From contig NZ_KB889967.1 of NCBI RefSeq assembly GCF_000372885.1, positions 1,243,215 to 1,307,214 on the forward strand: a DNA stretch of 64,000 nucleotides. The letters run 5' to 3'. The notes under the pieces were generated by a model. The model had not been told where the DNA came from and made no database searches. It was given only the letters and a program-made list of their open reading frames with translations. The position numbers and the translations under genes are program-made. Shown piece after piece: positions 55,494 through 63,092 of the stretch (position 1 is the stretch's first letter; each line of letters starts with the position of its first letter). This stretch comes from Methyloversatilis thermotolerans (GTDB lineage: Bacteria; Pseudomonadota; Gammaproteobacteria; Burkholderiales; Rhodocyclaceae).

Positions 55494-56312
55494 TCAGAAA
55501 AGGCTTTCGCGCACATAGATCACATCGTCGCTCTGCAGCAACATCGTCATTTCCGGGTCCAGCGTCTCGACGCCACCCGAAGCGTCGCGCCGGTGCAGGC
55601 GCATGCGCCTGTCGGTGCCGCGCAGCGTGACGCCGCCACCCTGGGCCAGACCCTGCATGACGGTCATGCCGCGTTCGAGGCGGTAAGCGCCGGGGCGATT
55701 CACCTCGCCATAGATGTAGAACACCGGCGCCCGGTGCACATACAGCACATCGCCACCCTGCACCGGAATGTCGTTCTTCACGCCATCCGGCTGCAGGAAC
55801 AGGGCCGGTACGTCGATCTCGACACGGAAAGGCTCGCCATTGCGGGTGCCCACCAGCGTTACGATGTCGGCGCCACTGACCGCCATGCCACCGGCGGTCG
55901 CGAGCATGTCACTGACACGGGTATTGGCGATTTCTATCGGATAACGCCCGGGACGGTTCACCTGGCCGAGCACGGCAACCTGGGTGCCACGGATCTGCAG
56001 CAGCAGGACGTTGACCTGCGGCTTGAGCACGAAGCCGCCTTCGCGCAGCTTGTCCGCCACCATCTTTTCCGCCGCCGGCAGAGTCAGTCCACCCACACTC
56101 ACCGCTCCGATCAGCGGATAGGTGATGGTGCCGCTTTCGGTCACCCGCGTTTCCACCGTCAGGTCTGGATTCTGGAACACGGTAATGCGGATGATGTCAC
56201 CCGCGCCCAGCACGTATTCGCGCGTATCGGCCGCCTGCCCGGCGGGCAGCAGCATCAGTCCGAAAATGAATCCGAGCAGAAGACGTCCGAACTTCGTCAT
56301 ATTTGTAAGCAT
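55494..56312 (-). CDS. epsE: EpsE, polysaccharide export outer-membrane protein (Wza/OPX family)
   Basis: Protein of 272 residues: signal peptide (about 5-27), polysaccharide export domain (REYVLGAGDIIRITVFQNPD, TRVTESGTITYPLIGAVSVG) and two SLBB-type repeats (VAVLGQVNRPGRYPIEIANT; FYIYGEVNRPGAYRLERGMT), ending with a DVIYVRESLF type tail. No lipobox cysteine is visible. It forms the export pore across the outer membrane, together with EpsL. ATG at 56300 is an alternative start. Confidence 0.94.
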   Translation of the reverse strand: MLTNMTKFGRLLLGFIFGLMLLPAGQAADTREYVLGAGDIIRITVFQNPDLTVETRVTESGTITYPLIGAVSVGGLTLPAAEKMVADKLREGGFVLKPQVNVLLLQIRGTQVAVLGQVNRPGRYPIEIANTRVSDMLATAGGMAVSGADIVTLVGTRNGEPFRVEIDVPALFLQPDGVKNDIPVQGGDVLYVHRAPVFYIYGEVNRPGAYRLERGMTVMQGLAQGGGVTLRGTDRRMRLHRRDASGGVETLDPEMTMLLQSDDVIYVRESLF

Positions 56313-56380
56313 CCGGTTGGTCGGTCAGAAAACCGGAGAACCCGGGTCGCCGGGCCCTCCGGGTGCGGCGACACCGCTGT

Positions 56381-57337
56381 TTACTTCAGGCCGGAAAGGC
56401 CCTTTTCGACAGGCGAAGCCGAGTCAGCCGGCGCGGGGTCCGCGGCCGGTGCCGCAACGGAGGCGGGCGCCGATTCCGCAGCGGCCGGAGCCGGCGCAGC
56501 AGCACCGGCGAATTCGCCCATGTACTCGATCTTGCCGCCTTCGCGCAGCTTCTTGACTTCCGCCTTGGCGATCTCGGCCTTGCGCTGATTCAGCAGGAAC
56601 TGCTCGATCACCGGTTTGGCCGCGCTCTCCTCGACCGGAGCGCTGCGCGAGGCCACCAGTTCCAGCACGATGATGCCGGAGTTGGTGGCGATCAGGCCCA
56701 TCTGGCCATCCTTGAGCTTGTGGATGTTCTTCACCATTTCCAGCGGAAGCTGTTCCGCCGGCTTGGTCACCGCATTGGCATTGAAACGGATGTTCTGGCT
56801 GCGCAGCCATTCGGCGATCTGCTGCAGGCTGCGCGGCTGCCCCATGAATTCCTCGAGCTTGGGCTTGAAGTCGGGGCCCGCGGCGATGGACAGTTCGCGC
56901 AGGTTGAAGATGCGCCGCTCGGAGAACAGTTCGGGATGCTCGGTGTAATAGGTCTTGATTTCGGCATCGGTCGGCTTGGTCGCCGCCGATGCAACCTGTT
57001 CGAGGTAGGCGCGGGACAGCACTTCGCGGCGCGCCGCCTCGATCGCCTGCAGCGTGCGCGGATCCCGATCCAGTTTCTTGTCCATGGCCTGCTGCACCAG
57101 CAGTTCCTGATCGATGAGGCGCTCCAGCACCTGACGGCTGGCCGCCTTGGCCTGTTCAGGGCTGGACACATTCGTGCGCTGCATGACCTGATTGATCTGA
57201 TGCACCGACACTTCACCCCCGTTGACCTTGGCTGCAACCTGTGTCGCCGTCTTCTTCTCTTCGCCGCCGCCGCAGGCGGACAGGAGGGCCGCTGCGAGTA
57301 CGGTCAGTGCGATGGTTCGGCTCGTGTGACGTGGCAT
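56381..57337 (-). CDS. epsD: EpsD family peptidyl-prolyl isomerase lipoprotein
   Basis: Protein of 318 residues: lipoprotein signal (ALTVLAAALLSAC), a SurA/PrsA-like N-terminal helical region (HQINQVMQRT, VLERLIDQELLVQQAMDKKL), a parvulin-like domain (DAEIKTYYTEHPELFSERRI, LKDGQMGLIATNSGIIVLEL) and a C-terminal Ala/Pro-rich tail of about 50 residues. It probably helps fold the periplasmic export parts. First gene of the leftward eps operon; GGGGA precedes ATG 57337, and a promoter with an inverted repeat lies further upstream. Confidence 0.9.
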   Translation of the reverse strand: MPRHTSRTIALTVLAAALLSACGGGEEKKTATQVAAKVNGGEVSVHQINQVMQRTNVSSPEQAKAASRQVLERLIDQELLVQQAMDKKLDRDPRTLQAIEAARREVLSRAYLEQVASAATKPTDAEIKTYYTEHPELFSERRIFNLRELSIAAGPDFKPKLEEFMGQPRSLQQIAEWLRSQNIRFNANAVTKPAEQLPLEMVKNIHKLKDGQMGLIATNSGIIVLELVASRSAPVEESAAKPVIEQFLLNQRKAEIAKAEVKKLREGGKIEYMGEFAGAAAPAPAAAESAPASVAAPAADPAPADSASPVEKGLSGLK

Positions 57338-57420
57338 GTTTTCCCCGGAGATTGATGGATGACTGAGTGCTGTTCCGTAGCGGCGGCACCGGACAGGACG
57401 GTGGCCGGCCAAAGTCGAAC

Positions 57421-57468
57421 AGTATAGGACGCGTATTACGGCGCGGTTGCGTGAAATGTTTCCGTAAT
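57421..57468 (-). promoter_or_regulatory. Candidate promoter and operator of the epsDEFG-xrtB operon
   Basis: On the minus strand TATACT (57426-57421) could be a -10 placing the transcript start about 75-80 bases before the epsD ATG. The sequence at the -35 distance is poor. An inverted repeat ATTACGG (57435-57441) and CCGTAAT (57462-57468) with 20 bases between spans the -35 zone, as expected for an activator or repressor site. No sigma-54 GG-N10-GC pattern fits here. Confidence 0.42.
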
Positions 57469-57616
57469 GCAACAAGGCTGTGGAGAGTGCCACGACTGCC
57501 GCTCCATGGCTAGATGAGAATTACACGCATTTGGATGCGCCGACGCACCGTCAGGCGCGGAGTGTGCCGTCCGGACGCGATAGAATCCGGTTTCCGCGCA
57601 AGCCACCTCCTCAGCC

Positions 57617-57952
57617 ATGCCCTGTCCTCCCGCCGCCTTTGCTGACGCGCTCCAGGTATTCAGGCGCCACGAGCGCATGGACGCGCCCATGCTCATGTGC
57701 AAGCTGACCGAAGAGGCGGGCGAGTTGGCCGAAGCCGTACTGGTCGCGCAGGGGTTCAAGCCGCACAAGACGCTGCCCGCCGATGCGGCGCTGGGCGAGG
57801 CCGCCGATGTGATGCTGTGCCTGCTGCTTGTGCTCAGCCGTGTCTATCCGGAACAGACAGCTCACGCGCTGGCTGGCGCGCTGGCGGGACAGATCGACGC
57901 CAGGCTGGCTCGCTACGTCGCCCGTCAGCCCGCTGCGGACGGCGCGAACTGA
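57617..57952 (+). CDS. MazG-like nucleotide pyrophosphohydrolase
   Basis: All-helical protein of 111 residues with the MazG metal motif: KLTEEAGELAEAVLVAQGF (EExxE) followed by ALGEAADVMLCLLLVLSRVY (ExxD). It hydrolyses NTPs or related nucleotides to monophosphates, probably for clean-up of altered nucleotides. Diverges from epsD over 279 bases and opens a plus-strand run to apt. Confidence 0.88.
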   Translation: MPCPPAAFADALQVFRRHERMDAPMLMCKLTEEAGELAEAVLVAQGFKPHKTLPADAALGEAADVMLCLLLVLSRVYPEQTAHALAGALAGQIDARLARYVARQPAADGAN

Positions 57953-57953
57953 A

Positions 57954-58265
57954 ATGCCCACCTTTGAACTCGTTTCGCTGGCGTTCATCGTCAGCCTCAT
58001 CTGGTTCTGGCTGGACAGCCTGAATGCGCGCGAAGCCGGCATGGAAGCCAGCCGCGCGGCCTGCCGGTCGGAGGGTGCGCAACTGCTGGACGACACGGTG
58101 GCCATCCGCTCCACCTCGTTTGCCCGCGACGAGGACGGGCAGATGCGCATCAAACGAACCTATGCATTCGAATACAGCGATACCGGGAACAATCGGCGCC
58201 AGGGTTCGGTCACCCTGCTCGGAAAACGGGTGATTGCACTTTACATCGCCCCCCACATCGTCTGA
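57954..58265 (+). CDS. DUF3301 membrane-anchored protein
   Basis: Protein of 103 residues with an N-terminal helix (LVSLAFIVSLIWFWLDSLNA) and the family core CRSEGAQLLDDTVAIRSTSF, KRTYAFEYSDTGNNRRQGSV. Function unknown. The ATG follows one base after the MazG-like stop codon. Confidence 0.87.
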   Translation: MPTFELVSLAFIVSLIWFWLDSLNAREAGMEASRAACRSEGAQLLDDTVAIRSTSFARDEDGQMRIKRTYAFEYSDTGNNRRQGSVTLLGKRVIALYIAPHIV

Positions 58266-58303
58266 CGCAGCGGCGGAACGACCGGCTGCCATCCGCTTTC
58301 ACC

Positions 58304-60106
58304 ATGAAATTCATACTCGACTTTTCGTCCGCCGGCCATCTTCCCCGGCGGCTGGTATTCGGCGAGCCACGCGAGGTGATACGCGCCGACACGCCCGACG
58401 AGGTGCGTGACGCGCTGCGTCGCGTGGCCGATGCGGCCGCGGCAGGACGGCATGCCGTCGGCTTCGTCGCCTACGAGGCGGCACCTGCCTTCGACCGCGC
58501 TGCCCGGGTACGCACCGGCGGTACGCTCCCGCTGGTCTGGTTCGGCGTGCATGAACGCCCGCTCGACTGTGGGCCGGATCGACTGCAGAAATTCGATGTA
58601 TCGGAATGGTCGCTGGACACCGACCATGTCCGCTACCAGCAGGCGATAGCCGCCATCCATGCGGCAATACGACGCGGCGACGCCTACCAGATGAATTACA
58701 CGATACGCGCCCGCGCACGGCTGGACGGCGATGCCCTCGCCTTCTACGAGAACCTGCGCCTGGCACAGCAGGCCGACTTCTGTGCCTATATCGACACCGG
58801 CGCGCATCGCATCCTGTCGGCATCGCCCGAACTGTTCTTTTCCTGGCAAGACGGCCTGCTGACCACGCGCCCGATGAAGGGCACGGCGCGGCGCGGACAG
58901 ATGCCGGAAGAGGATGCGGAACTGGCGCGCTGGCTGCGCAGTTCGGAAAAGAACCGCGCCGAGAACCTGATGATCGTGGACCTGCTGCGCAACGATCTGT
59001 CGCGGCTGTCCATGCCCGGAGGCGTACAGGTGCCCCACCTGTTCTCGATCGAGAACTACCCCACCGTGCTGCAGATGACCTCAACCATCACCGCACGCAC
59101 ACGCACGGACGTCACGCTGGAACAGGTGTTCGAAGCGCTCTTCCCGTGCGGCTCCATCACCGGCGCGCCCAAGCTGAAGTCCATGGACATCATCGCCGAC
59201 CTTGAAACATCGCCGCGCGGCGTGTATTGCGGCGCGATCGGCCATGTGGCGCCGGGCGGTGCGGCGCGCTTCAACGTGGCGATACGCACGGTCACCCAGG
59301 ACGTGGCCAGCGGACGGCTCGAATGCGGTCTGGGGGGTGGCATCACCTGGGATTCCGAGGCAGCCGACGAATACAACGAGGTGCTGACGAAAAGCCGCTT
59401 CCTCACGCGGGCGGCACGCGGTTTCGAACTATTCGAAACACTGCTGCTGGCGGACGGGCACTATGTATTGCGCGAGCGGCATCTCGCCCGGATCACGGCT
59501 TCGGCGCGCCATTTCGGCTTTGCCGAACCGCGCGCAGCAATCTCCCTGCTTGATGCGCACGCGGCCGCCCATCCTGCCGGCCGTTACCGGGTGCGCCTGC
59601 TGAGCGATCAGGCCGGCACCGTGCGCATCGAAAGTTCGGCCGCCGACGAGCCCGACGGCAGCCGACAAACGGTGCGCCTTGCGGCCGAGCCGGTTTCGCG
59701 GGCCGAACCCTTTCTGTACCACAAGACCACCCGGCGGGCGATCTACGACGCCCATGTCGCACGGGCCGCGGGCAAGGCCTTCGACGTGCTGCTGTGGAAC
59801 GATGCCGGCGAACTGACCGAATTCACGCGCGGCAATCTGGTGCTGGACATCGAGGGCACACGCTTCACGCCGCCAGTCACCAGCGGCCTGCTCGATGGCA
59901 CGCTCAGGCGGGAACTGGTCGAGCGCGGCGAACTGGTCGAGCGGGTGCTCACCTGTGACGACATCGGACGCGCGCAGGCGATGTGGTTCATCAACAGCGT
60001 GCGCGGGTGGATTCCGGTCGAGCTGGACTCGACTCCGCTGGATGTCGAACCGGCTCCGGTACCGGCCTATGCCGATCCCTATGCCGGTGACCGGTCGTCG
60101 TCCTGA
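58304..60106 (+). CDS. pabBC: Fused aminodeoxychorismate synthase component I / aminodeoxychorismate lyase
   Basis: Protein of 600 residues joining two folate enzymes. PabB part (about 1-365): YQMNYTIRARARLDGDALAF, RPMKGTARRGQMPEEDAELA, SEKNRAENLMIVDLLRNDLS, PCGSITGAPKLKSMDIIADL, SRGVYCGAIG-type and GGGITWDSEAADEYNEVLTK motifs. PabC part (about 370-600): FELFETLLLADGHYVLRERH, PLP lysine in LYHKTTRRAIYDAH, GELTEFTRGNLVLDIEG, VTSGLLDGTLRREL. Together they make p-aminobenzoate from chorismate with a separate PabA. The fusion is common in bacteria. Confidence 0.94.
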   Translation: MKFILDFSSAGHLPRRLVFGEPREVIRADTPDEVRDALRRVADAAAAGRHAVGFVAYEAAPAFDRAARVRTGGTLPLVWFGVHERPLDCGPDRLQKFDVSEWSLDTDHVRYQQAIAAIHAAIRRGDAYQMNYTIRARARLDGDALAFYENLRLAQQADFCAYIDTGAHRILSASPELFFSWQDGLLTTRPMKGTARRGQMPEEDAELARWLRSSEKNRAENLMIVDLLRNDLSRLSMPGGVQVPHLFSIENYPTVLQMTSTITARTRTDVTLEQVFEALFPCGSITGAPKLKSMDIIADLETSPRGVYCGAIGHVAPGGAARFNVAIRTVTQDVASGRLECGLGGGITWDSEAADEYNEVLTKSRFLTRAARGFELFETLLLADGHYVLRERHLARITASARHFGFAEPRAAISLLDAHAAAHPAGRYRVRLLSDQAGTVRIESSAADEPDGSRQTVRLAAEPVSRAEPFLYHKTTRRAIYDAHVARAAGKAFDVLLWNDAGELTEFTRGNLVLDIEGTRFTPPVTSGLLDGTLRRELVERGELVERVLTCDDIGRAQAMWFINSVRGWIPVELDSTPLDVEPAPVPAYADPYAGDRSSS

Positions 60107-60112
60107 AGCGGC

Positions 60113-61180
60113 ATGCGGTCGTTTCCCGCGGTCCTGCTGAGTGCCTTGCTCACCGGCTGCAGCAGTGGCATCACACCCTACTACTACTGGCAGACGGCAC
60201 GCGGCCAGATGGAACTGTGGCGCAGCGCGCAGGACGTGAGCGCCGTCATCGCCGACCCCGGCACGCCGGAAGCGCTGCGTCTGCGCCTGGCAGAGGCGCA
60301 GCGCATACGCGACTGGGCCAGCCAGGCCCTTTCGCTGCCCGACAACGGCAGTTACCGGCGCTATGCGGACATCGGACGGCCATTCGTCGTGTGGAACGTG
60401 TTCGCCACACAAGCCCTTTCGATACGACCTGAACAATCGTGTTTCCCGATCGCCGGCTGTGTCAGTTATCGCGGCTTTTTCGCAGAGGAGGACGCGCGCG
60501 CCTATGCCGACACGCTGTCGCGACGCGGTCTCGATGTTCATGTGTCGGGCATCCCCGCCTACTCGACGCTGGGCTGGTTCGACGATCCGCTGCTCAGTAC
60601 CTTCATTCACTATCCGGACACCGAGCTGGTGCGTCTCATCGTGCATGAGCTGGCGCACCAGGTGGTGTATGTGCGTGACGATACGGAATTCAACGAGTCA
60701 TTCGCCAGCGCGGTGGAAGAGGAAGGCGTGCGACGCTGGCTGGCCCTGCCGGACCGCCAGGCGCTGGCGGAGAGGTTCGAGCGCGCGCAGGAGATGCGCG
60801 CCGGTTTCGCGGCACTGGTCACGCGCTATCGCGAGGCACTGGACGCGCTCTATGCGAGCGAGGCAAGCGAGGCGGAAAAACTCGTGGACAAGAAGCGCCT
60901 GATCGACGCCCTCGGCGCGGATTATCGCGCGATGCGCGACCATCGCTGGAACGGCTTCCGTGGCTACGACCGCTGGTTCGCCCAGGACATCAACAACGCC
61001 ACGCTCGCATCCATCGGCCTCTATACCGGCGCGAAGCCGGCGTTCGCACGGCTCATCGCCGAATGTGACGGCGACATGCCGCGCGTGTGGGAACGCATGC
61101 GCGCACTGGCTGCACTGCCCCGCGACGAACGCCGCGCCGCCCTGGGATTGCCCCCTCATCCGGAGAACCACACACCATGA
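60113..61180 (+). CDS. Putative aminopeptidase lipoprotein (DUF2265 family)
   Basis: Protein of 355 residues: lipoprotein signal (FPAVLLSALLTGC, start 60113) and a zinc-peptidase motif VHELAHQVVYVRDDTEFNES (HExxH plus a downstream glutamate in NESFASAVEEEG). This matches the putative aminopeptidase family PF10023. Probably anchored in the periplasm; substrate unknown. Overlaps apt by four bases (ATGA). Confidence 0.87.
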   Translation: MRSFPAVLLSALLTGCSSGITPYYYWQTARGQMELWRSAQDVSAVIADPGTPEALRLRLAEAQRIRDWASQALSLPDNGSYRRYADIGRPFVVWNVFATQALSIRPEQSCFPIAGCVSYRGFFAEEDARAYADTLSRRGLDVHVSGIPAYSTLGWFDDPLLSTFIHYPDTELVRLIVHELAHQVVYVRDDTEFNESFASAVEEEGVRRWLALPDRQALAERFERAQEMRAGFAALVTRYREALDALYASEASEAEKLVDKKRLIDALGADYRAMRDHRWNGFRGYDRWFAQDINNATLASIGLYTGAKPAFARLIAECDGDMPRVWERMRALAALPRDERRAALGLPPHPENHTP

Positions 61181-61716
61181 ACGCCCAGCAATCGTTGGAC
61201 CTGAAGGCCCGCATCCGCACCATCCCGGATTTCCCGTCGCCCGGCATACAGTTCCGCGACATGATGCCGCTGCTGGCGGACGCGCAAGGCCATGCGCAGG
61301 CCATCGCCGGCCTGATCGAAGGCCTGGCACCTGGCAGCATAGACGCCGTGGCCGCCATCGAGGCGCGCGGCTTCCTGCTGGCGGGCGGCGTCGCGCGTGC
61401 GCTGGGCTGCGGCCTGGTACCGGTGCGCAAGCCGGGCAAGCTGCCGGGTTTCACGCTGGGACTGAACTATGCGCTGGAATATGGCACCGACCGGCTGGAA
61501 ATCCAGCAGGACGCACTGAAGCCGGGCGACAGGGTATTGCTGGTGGATGACCTGATCGCCACCGGCGGCACCGCCGAGGCGGCCGCCCGACTGATAGGCC
61601 AGACCGGCGCCCGCCTGGAGGCGATACGCTTCCTCATCGATCTGCCCGCGCTCGGGGGCATGACGACGCTGAAGGCGCAGGGCTGGGACTGCGCCGCGCT
61701 GATCGCCTTCGACTGA
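61177..61716 (+). CDS. apt: Adenine phosphoribosyltransferase
   Basis: Protein of 179 residues, normal length: IRTIPDFPSPGIQFRDMMPL at the N terminus, AAIEARGFLLAGGVARALGC, VPVRKPGKLPGFTLGLNYAL and the PRPP site DRVLLVDDLIATGGTAEAAA. It salvages adenine to AMP. The ATG overlaps the stop of the peptidase gene. Converges on epsL with six bases between. Confidence 0.96.
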   Translation: MNAQQSLDLKARIRTIPDFPSPGIQFRDMMPLLADAQGHAQAIAGLIEGLAPGSIDAVAAIEARGFLLAGGVARALGCGLVPVRKPGKLPGFTLGLNYALEYGTDRLEIQQDALKPGDRVLLVDDLIATGGTAEAAARLIGQTGARLEAIRFLIDLPALGGMTTLKAQGWDCAALIAFD

Positions 61717-61722
61717 CGGGAC

Positions 61723-62952
61723 TCAGAACTGGTATTGCACCGTCGCCGACGCGCTGTTCACCTTGTACTGGTAGAAGGCGCTGTTGGAGTCGCGCTCGTC
61801 GCGGCGCAGTTCCGCGCTCAGGCTCAGATTGCGCTGGATGGACCAGGTCGCACCGATGCTGACTATTGTGATGTCCTCCTGCCGGGCGTTCTGCGCAAGC
61901 TGTGGAAGCAGTTCGGTGAATGCGGTCTGGCCGCTGCCGTCGCGGGAGACGCGCTGGACTCGGCCATCGAAACGCAATTTTGCTGTGGGCTGCCAGCTCG
62001 GAGCGAGCGTGTAGGTGGTTGTCCGGAAGTAGCTCGAGAAGGTGTCCTCGAGCGCCGCGATCTGCCGCTCCGCACTCACGGTCAATTGCAGATGGCCGGT
62101 GGGCTGCCAGTCCCAGCTCATACGTCCATACACGTCCTGATAGTCGCGCGCCGGCACATTCGCGTGCTTGCGATCGGATTGCCCGATCGATGCGGACAGG
62201 CGCGAATGCCCCACCGGTTGCCACCGCACACGCGCCTCGATGTCTTTCTGGGTATATGAGTTCGTGACATTCAGAGACGGCAGACGGTTGGGATAGTCGC
62301 CGTCCGAATCGCGCACCAGCAGTTCGAATGCGGTGCCGCCGCGCGTCGTGTAGCGCCCGCCGAACTCGGCGCGATCGATTTCGTAGTCGCTCGCCCGGCG
62401 AACGGTCAGACCGTTCTCGAAGGTATCGCGCGACACGCCGCCGAACAGGGCCCAGTAGGGGTTGATCCGGTAGTTGGCGTCGAAGCGGTAGGACTCGGCG
62501 TTGACCAGGTTCTTGGCGGGATTCGTCGTCCGGAAATCGCCGAAGCCCTGCAGATAGCGCCGCGAGGTGTATCTCAACTGGCCCGACAGATTGTTGCCGA
62601 TTTCCCACTTCCAGCCGGCCGCCGCGTTGTAGCCGTCGTAGTCCAGATCGGTGATGGCGTTGTAGCGCACCATGTTCTGCACATAGCTCGCCGACAGTTC
62701 CTGCCGGCTGATGCGCTTCTGGAAGGTGAGCCCGGCACTGGCCGTGTAACTGTGATCGCCGCGCGGCGTGTCCGGACCGAATGCGGTCGAACGCTGACCA
62801 TCCGGCAGGTAGAGCACGTTGTCGACGTACTGCCAGGAAGCCGACGTGATCAGACCGAAGGCGTCATTCTCGTCGGCCTTGACCACGGCACTGAGTGGCA
62901 GCAGGCACAGCAGGCACAGCAGGGAGCGACTTTTCTGGGTGTTATTGTTCAT
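61723..62952 (-). CDS. epsL: EpsL, exopolysaccharide outer-membrane beta-barrel protein
   Basis: Protein of 409 residues: signal peptide (about 1-28; RSLLCLLCLLPLSAVVKA), then many alternating beta strands rich in aromatic and charged residues (DNVLYLPDG, LRYTSRRYLQGFGDFRTTN, GGRYTTRGGTAFELLVRDSD), ending SASATVQYQF with the C-terminal Phe of outer-membrane barrels. It fits EpsL of XrtB-linked eps loci and would form the outer-membrane pore or a scaffold with EpsE. Encoded away from epsDEFG, divergent from epsB. Confidence 0.9.
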   Translation of the reverse strand: MNNNTQKSRSLLCLLCLLPLSAVVKADENDAFGLITSASWQYVDNVLYLPDGQRSTAFGPDTPRGDHSYTASAGLTFQKRISRQELSASYVQNMVRYNAITDLDYDGYNAAAGWKWEIGNNLSGQLRYTSRRYLQGFGDFRTTNPAKNLVNAESYRFDANYRINPYWALFGGVSRDTFENGLTVRRASDYEIDRAEFGGRYTTRGGTAFELLVRDSDGDYPNRLPSLNVTNSYTQKDIEARVRWQPVGHSRLSASIGQSDRKHANVPARDYQDVYGRMSWDWQPTGHLQLTVSAERQIAALEDTFSSYFRTTTYTLAPSWQPTAKLRFDGRVQRVSRDGSGQTAFTELLPQLAQNARQEDITIVSIGATWSIQRNLSLSAELRRDERDSNSAFYQYKVNSASATVQYQF

Positions 62953-63092
62953 CGATGACAGTATGGCGACAGGCCGTGACGCTTTTCTTTCCGAAATGCA
63001 AATCGTGAAAAACCGCAAAACAAAGTCCGGTATTCTATCCGCGCTGCCGTATTCACGTTTTCAGTTCATTGCACTCACCGGTTCCTTCTTCG
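62953..63092. promoter_or_regulatory. Divergent promoter region between epsL and epsB
   Basis: A 140-base region, clearly more AT-rich than its surroundings, especially 62980-63070. A TATTCT at 63031-63036 could be a -10 for epsB. CGTGAA (63004-63009) and TTCACG (63052-63057) form a distant inverted repeat. The sequence CCGTATTCACG (63047-63057) partly resembles the arms of the epsD inverted repeat. None of these is certain. Confidence 0.35.

Noticed and set aside
54069-56588. 839-codon open frame on the plus strand opposite epsE and epsF
   Set aside because: It is antisense to well-recognised eps genes, has no recognisable domain and a composition rich in His, Gln and Arg, as expected for a mirror frame in high-GC DNA.
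57440-57520. Sigma-54 promoter upstream of epsD
   Set aside because: TGGCAC and TTGCA both occur on the minus strand but the GG and GC dinucleotides are not ten bases apart.
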